Shown here: piece by piece, positions 21,951 through 25,222 of the stretch | How positions within the stretch are numbered: position 1 is the stretch's first letter | How the letters are laid out: each line of letters starts with the position of its first letter | Origin: an uncultured Prevotellaceae bacterium | GTDB lineage: Bacteria > Bacteroidota > Bacteroidia > Bacteroidales > Bacteroidaceae | Length of the DNA: 25,222 nucleotides | Reading direction: 5' to 3' | Assembly: GCA_937893145.1 (NCBI GenBank) | Contig: CALBJW010000017.1 | Span: 1-25,222 of the forward strand | Made by a program: the position numbers and the translations under genes | The notes under the pieces: generated by a model | Database searches by the model: none | Seen by the model: only the letters and a program-made list of their open reading frames with translations | Told to the model about the DNA's origin: nothing

Positions 21951-22628
21951 ATGTACACGTATAAATATCCTCATCCCGCGGTCACAACAGACTGTGTTGT
22001 CTTCGGCTTCGATGGCAATTCTCTCAGCCTGCTTCTTATAAAGAGAGGTATAGAACCCTTTAAGGGTACTTGGGCTCTGCCTGGTGGTTTTATGAACATG
22101 GATGAAACTGCTGAACAGGGAGCATTACGCGAACTTCAGGAGGAAACAGGTGTCAAGGACATCTATATTGAACAGCTTCAAGCATTCACAGGTGTTGACC
22201 GTGATCCTCGTGAAAGAGTACTGACCATTGCGTTTTTAGCTTTTGTGCGACAGGAGAAATATGAGGTGATAGCTGGCGATGATGCAGCACAGGCTCAGTG
22301 GTTTCCCGTGTCGGAACTTCCAGAACTTGCATTCGACCACAAAGAGATTATCCGTGTGGCTTTGGAAAAGCTTCGTTGGAAGATAACTTACGAACCTTTG
22401 GCATTCCGTCTTCTCAACAAGACATTTACCATGACACAGGTTCAGACAATATATGAGGTTGTACTTGGACAGACCTTTGACCGTCGTAATTTTCACAAGA
22501 AGATGACTGCACTCGGGTATATCGTCCCTACTGACCAGTTGGTTCGGGGTAGTGGTCGTCCTGGCACACTTTACACTTTTGATGAGTCCAGGTATAGAGA
22601 GCAGATAGAGAATAGAAATGCTTTTTGA
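21951..22628 (+). CDS. Nudix-winged-helix transcriptional regulator (NrtR/AraR type)
   Basis: A 225-aa regulator with an N-terminal Nudix domain (about 1-135) and a C-terminal winged helix (about 145-215, including TFDRRNFHKKMTALGYI). The Nudix box is complete (Gly46, Glu52, Arg60-Glu61, Glu64-Glu65, Gly67-Val68), so hydrolase activity may be retained. Regulators of this family respond to ADP-ribose-type ligands (NrtR) or to sugars (Bacteroides AraR, of similar length and sequence style). The divergent partner genes act on ADP-ribose, which favours an ADP-ribose-type signal here, but an arabinose-type ligand cannot be excluded. Three predicted operators lie in the shared spacer. The gene ends in a strong terminator. 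Confidence 0.85.
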   Translation: MYTYKYPHPAVTTDCVVFGFDGNSLSLLLIKRGIEPFKGTWALPGGFMNMDETAEQGALRELQEETGVKDIYIEQLQAFTGVDRDPRERVLTIAFLAFVRQEKYEVIAGDDAAQAQWFPVSELPELAFDHKEIIRVALEKLRWKITYEPLAFRLLNKTFTMTQVQTIYEVVLGQTFDRRNFHKKMTALGYIVPTDQLVRGSGRPGTLYTFDESRYREQIENRNAF

Positions 22629-22633
22629 AGCAT

Positions 22634-22670
22634 AAGAAAAAGGAAGGATTGTCCTTCCTTTTTCTTTTAT
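22634..22670 (+). terminator. Intrinsic terminator after the Nudix regulator
   Basis: A perfect 15-bp stem (22634-22648 with 22652-22666) with a 3-nt loop ends in a T-rich stretch, 6 bases after the regulator stop codon. A-rich sequence on the other side would allow some function in the reverse direction. Confidence 0.9.
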
Positions 22671-22700
22671 GAAATAAAATACTCTGCATGTTTTGCAAAT

Positions 22701-22762
22701 AAGATATACTATCTTATTGCAGAAGATATACTATCTTATTCCGGAAGATATACTATCTTATT
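22701..22762. repeat. Three tandem 22-bp palindromic repeats
   Basis: AAGATATACTATCTTATT occurs at 22701-22718, 22723-22740 and 22745-22762 with variable 4-base spacers (GCAG, CCGG), a period of 22 bp. Each unit contains the palindrome AAGATA-TAC-TATCTT. The array lies between convergent genes, beyond the regulator's terminator. Two helical turns per unit would put bound proteins on one face. Function is unknown. Confidence 0.85.
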
Positions 22763-23030
22763 TGAAGTTTCTGCCATGGTAAGGGCGAATGCGCTTATTG
22801 ATTGGTAGCAGATTTTGTAATCTTGATGACCATGAAAACTAATAAAAAACATGTTTTTTGGGGCAGTTTATGGTGATAAAGTGGTGATAAAATGGTGATG
22901 ATTTTTCATCTAATAAGCTATCAATCAGTGTAAAATCCCTAAAATGGTGGTGATGAGTGAAAAAGCATGCGTGAGAAGAAAAGAGTACAGCAGAAACCTT
23001 TTGTGCAAAAATGTGAAGTTTTATAAGAGT
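22763..23030. other. Gene-free convergent spacer with an 11-bp triplication
   Basis: No coding frame was recognised. TGGTGATAAA begins at 22871 and 22882, and a diverged third copy (TGGTGATGAT) begins at 22893, a period of 11 bp. TGATTGGTAGC (22799-22809) and GCTATCAATCA (22917-22927) form an inverted repeat with one mismatch around the triplication. No replication or mobility gene is near. Confidence 0.5.
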
Positions 23031-23058
23031 AGGTCGGTTTATTTCTCGAAACCGACCT
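23031..23058 (-). terminator. Hairpin at the 3' end of the O-acetyltransferase gene
   Basis: AGGTCGGTTT (23031-23040) pairs with AAACCGACCT (23049-23058), a perfect 10-bp GC-containing stem that includes the stop codon. On the minus strand no long U tract follows, so it is a weak terminator or an end-protecting hairpin. Confidence 0.45.
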
Positions 23059-23638
23059 TGTCAGCATCGGTAATCTGCTTGATTACGCGACACGGATTTC
23101 CTGCAGCAACTACACGAGGTGGTATATCGTGAGTCACGATGCTTCCGCATCCGATGACAGCACCTTCACCGATAGTCACGCCTGCCATGATTTTCACATC
23201 GCCTGCAATCCACGCTTTGTCGCCAATAGTGATACGCCCGCCGATGAGAGCACCCTGAGCCCGTTCCTCAGGATCAAGACTGTGATTGGCGCTATACATT
23301 CCCACATTAGGTCCAATCAGTACATTGTTTCCGATGGTGATGCGTGAGCAGTCGAGCAGCACAGCACCGAAATTGATATAGACATCGTTGCCAATGTAGA
23401 TGTTCTTCCCGAACTCGCACTTGAATGTAGGTTCAATATACACATTTTCACCAATGCTACCGAACAATTGTTTGAGAAGTTCCTTGCGTTCCTCCACTTG
23501 TTCGTCTGTTGTCTGGTTGAACTTGTTAAATATGTTCTTTGCATCGACTCTGCGGTTGAAGAGGTCTTTGTCAAAGTCGTCATATATCATGTCAAGCTGC
23601 ATCTTTTCCCAGGCAGTAAGTTTCTTGTTTTGTTCCAT
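23039..23638 (-). CDS. Hexapeptide-repeat sugar O-acetyltransferase (Maa/NodL type)
   Basis: A 199-aa cytoplasmic trimeric enzyme predicted to move acetyl from acetyl-CoA to a sugar hydroxyl. An N-terminal helical segment of the Maa type (about 5-65, with LTAWEKMQ) precedes left-handed beta-helix repeats (about 70-185) such as NIYIGNDVYINFGAVL, ITIGNNVLIGPNV and ITIGDKAWIAGDV. His in MYSANHSLDPEERAQG is the expected catalytic base. The end AAGNPCRVIKQI is typical. The natural sugar cannot be told. It follows the acyltransferase-3 gene after 23 bases and is probably co-transcribed, so both may decorate surface sugars. Confidence 0.88.
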   Translation of the reverse strand: MEQNKKLTAWEKMQLDMIYDDFDKDLFNRRVDAKNIFNKFNQTTDEQVEERKELLKQLFGSIGENVYIEPTFKCEFGKNIYIGNDVYINFGAVLLDCSRITIGNNVLIGPNVGMYSANHSLDPEERAQGALIGGRITIGDKAWIAGDVKIMAGVTIGEGAVIGCGSIVTHDIPPRVVAAGNPCRVIKQITDADKVGFEK

Positions 23639-23661
23639 ATTTCAAAGTTATTAATTGCAAT

Positions 23662-24804
23662 TTATTTCTTCAGCCAGTGTTCCTTCAGCCAAGCGCGAAC
23701 AGGCAGGTCGTACAACTTTAATGCTGCCCAGGCATTCATGATGACAAGGATGGTAGTGGTGATAGCCACGAAGATGTGGGTGCTGACTGGTGAATCCAGA
23801 TGGCGCTGTGCCCATGACATGTGCATGTAAAGCACAGGATAATGTGTGATGTAGAGTGGGAAGGAAATGTCGCCTAAGAACTTGCACACCTTAGTGCTTA
23901 CCTTGCCAGTCACCTTGCTGCCAGCTCCAGTAATGAGAATGAGAGGGAAGAGGAACAAGACGCAGAAAAGCTGATAGGCACCATCCACGATATTGCCACC
24001 ACCCATATATTTAGGCACGTTGAACATTCCAAAGACGATGAGTGAGGTAATGAGGAAGCCATGATTCGACTTGATCATCTTACCCATGCGCGACATCAGC
24101 AAACCGATGAGGAATGGATAAAGCAAGCGGGTGAAGCCGAGATAGACATGCTCTGGATTGAATACGAATCCACCATTTATATAATAAAAATAATCCGTTT
24201 CTGTTAGATTGCCGAAGATGTTGAGATTCAAGGCAATGTCGGCAGAACATACGGCTGCACACAATGCCAGTATCGCCAATCCCCAAGTAGGTAGGAAGCG
24301 GAATATGAAGGCGTAGAGTATGTTGGCAATATATTCATAGATAAGTGTCCAGACTGGACCATTGATGCTTGATAGTTCGCCCCATCCACGAATGTCCCAC
24401 GACTGCGGGAATGGGATGCAAAGCAATGTGAGTACAGCCTGAAGCATCAGAAAATACCAAGGTGCAGAATCTACGGCATGGAATACATCAACGCTACCCG
24501 AATAGTAGAAATAGATGATGCCCATCAGTACGCCAATAAGTAGCATAGGATGCAGACGAACAATACGACGCTTGAAGAAGCCCTTGTATCCCATCTGATC
24601 AAAGCGATCCTGATAGGCATATCCAAGTACATAACCCGAAAGGGCGAAGAAGAAATCCACAGCCAGATAGCCATGCGCCATAATGTTGCTGGTAATGTCG
24701 GCAGAGTAGCATTCCATCATGTGGAAGCCAACGACACAGAGCGCTGCCACACCTCTGAGTCCGTCCAAGACCTCATATCTTGGTTTTGATTCTAAGTAAG
24801 CCAT
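23662..24804 (-). CDS. Acyltransferase family 3 membrane protein (OafA-like)
   Basis: A 380-aa inner-membrane protein with about ten hydrophobic segments. It belongs to the family that O-acylates lipopolysaccharide, capsule or other glycans. The family start motif is DGLRGVAALCVVGFH (about 14-28), containing the conserved histidine, and FFFALSGYVLGYAY follows in the next helix. RRIVRLHPMLLIG carries the usual arginines. Length fits a single acyltransferase domain without an SGNH extension. A -7-like box on the minus strand (TATCTTTA, 24821-24828) could drive it with the O-acetyltransferase behind it. The acceptor glycan is unknown. Confidence 0.88.
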   Translation of the reverse strand: MAYLESKPRYEVLDGLRGVAALCVVGFHMMECYSADITSNIMAHGYLAVDFFFALSGYVLGYAYQDRFDQMGYKGFFKRRIVRLHPMLLIGVLMGIIYFYYSGSVDVFHAVDSAPWYFLMLQAVLTLLCIPFPQSWDIRGWGELSSINGPVWTLIYEYIANILYAFIFRFLPTWGLAILALCAAVCSADIALNLNIFGNLTETDYFYYINGGFVFNPEHVYLGFTRLLYPFLIGLLMSRMGKMIKSNHGFLITSLIVFGMFNVPKYMGGGNIVDGAYQLFCVLFLFPLILITGAGSKVTGKVSTKVCKFLGDISFPLYITHYPVLYMHMSWAQRHLDSPVSTHIFVAITTTILVIMNAWAALKLYDLPVRAWLKEHWLKK

Positions 24805-24820
24805 TGTAGTTATGTTGTTG

Positions 24821-24828
24821 TAAAGATA
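24821..24828 (-). promoter_or_regulatory. -7-like box before the acyltransferase gene
   Basis: The minus strand reads TATCTTTA, one base off TAnnTTTG, 17 bases upstream of the acyltransferase start. It lies in the short gap after the LuxR-type gene. Read-through from that gene is equally possible. Confidence 0.35.
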
Positions 24829-24836
24829 ATCACGAA

Positions 24837-25222
24837 CTATTCAATAAGTCCAAGTCTTTTTGCCTTAAAACAAGCTTCGGTGGTGTTGTTGACCTGCAGT
24901 TTCTCGATAATGTTCTGTCGGTGCCGATCAACGGTGTTCTTGCTAATACCCATTACCCCTGCAATTTCCTTACTGACAAATCCTTTTTGTATGTACTGTA
25001 ATAGTTCCTTTTCTCGATTGCTCAGTATTGAACGCAGTTCGGATATATCAATGCGGCGCTCATCGCCAGTCAGTTTGTGTATCAGTCGAGCATGGGTGAA
25101 CGACTCATTTGTAAACTTATATATACAAAGTGCATAGCAGATACCTTGTTTGCCTTCGCTTGGGAAGTACTGTATGCGATGTATCACAGGATGATATTTG
25201 CCCTCAGCATCGTGCATACTGA
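24837..25222 (-). CDS. LuxR-type regulator, 5' end beyond the window (partial)
   Basis: The C-terminal 126 or more residues of a transcription factor. The last 65 residues form a LuxR/GerE helix-turn-helix: LSNREKELLQYIQKGFVSKEIA, then ISKNTVDRHRQNIIEKLQVNN and ACFKAKRLGLIE. The part before it (HRIQYFPSEGKQGICYALCIYKF) resembles the end of a PAS-like sensor domain common in Bacteroidales regulators of this kind. The frame stays open to the window edge, so the Met at 25217 is probably internal and the true start lies outside. The target and signal are unknown. It lies 32 bases before the acyltransferase gene in the same direction. Confidence 0.82.
   Translation of the reverse strand, partial: SMHDAEGKYHPVIHRIQYFPSEGKQGICYALCIYKFTNESFTHARLIHKLTGDERRIDISELRSILSNREKELLQYIQKGFVSKEIAGVMGISKNTVDRHRQNIIEKLQVNNTTEACFKAKRLGLIE

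Noticed and set aside
22701..22762. Short CRISPR array
   Set aside because: The units are 18 bases with 4-base spacers, far too short for CRISPR spacers, and no cas gene is present.

Overview
The window reads as chromosome of a Bacteroidota bacterium, most likely a gut or rumen Prevotellaceae (Prevotella/Segatella-like). The grounds are repeated Bacteroidota-type -7 boxes (TAnnTTTG) ahead of genes, few Shine-Dalgarno sequences, Bacteroidales-type secreted glycosidases and a Bacteroidales-type PAS/LuxR regulator. No tRNA, rRNA, CRISPR array or transposase was found.

Region 1 (1-8640) is an accessory defence island. A gene-free stretch (1-751) carries palindromes and a strongly foldable RNA with a 13-bp perfect closing stem, its own promoter and a terminator-like end. 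Then come an MmeI-like adenine-type DNA methyltransferase, a YoeB-type toxin-antitoxin pair, an SF2 DEAD/DEAH-type helicase, a 76-aa protein, and a GIY-YIG (T5orf172-type) nuclease fused to an ASCH domain. A HigBA-type toxin-antitoxin pair follows, and a bidirectional terminator closes the island. The methylase has no visible PD-ExK nuclease motif, so the likely reading is a multi-subunit restriction-like system: methylase for self-marking, helicase for translocation, and a trans-acting GIY-YIG/ASCH nuclease. This is the best candidate for an under-described system.

Region 2 (8635-19800) is a catabolic locus built around a divergent promoter at 16027-16176. Leftward lie a glycyl radical enzyme matching trans-4-hydroxy-L-proline dehydratase (HypD), a secreted beta-propeller/DUF362 fusion and a secreted GH2 glycosidase. 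Rightward lie a secreted GH30 (endo-beta-1,6-galactanase-like) and a secreted GH3 with a C-terminal dockerin-type domain. Together they suggest use of hydroxyproline-rich plant glycoproteins (arabinogalactan proteins): glycosidases strip the galactan and HypD uses the hydroxyproline. This is inference from gene content.

Region 3 (19846-22628) is an ADP-ribose-linked module: an ADP-ribosylglycohydrolase and a VWA/macro-like fusion, transcribed divergently from a Nudix-winged-helix (NrtR/AraR-type) regulator. Three 21-bp palindromic operators sit in the shared promoter region.

Region 4 (22629-25222) holds a terminator, a 22-bp tandem palindromic repeat, a hexapeptide-repeat O-acetyltransferase, an acyltransferase-3 membrane protein and the 3' part of a LuxR-type regulator that runs off the window.
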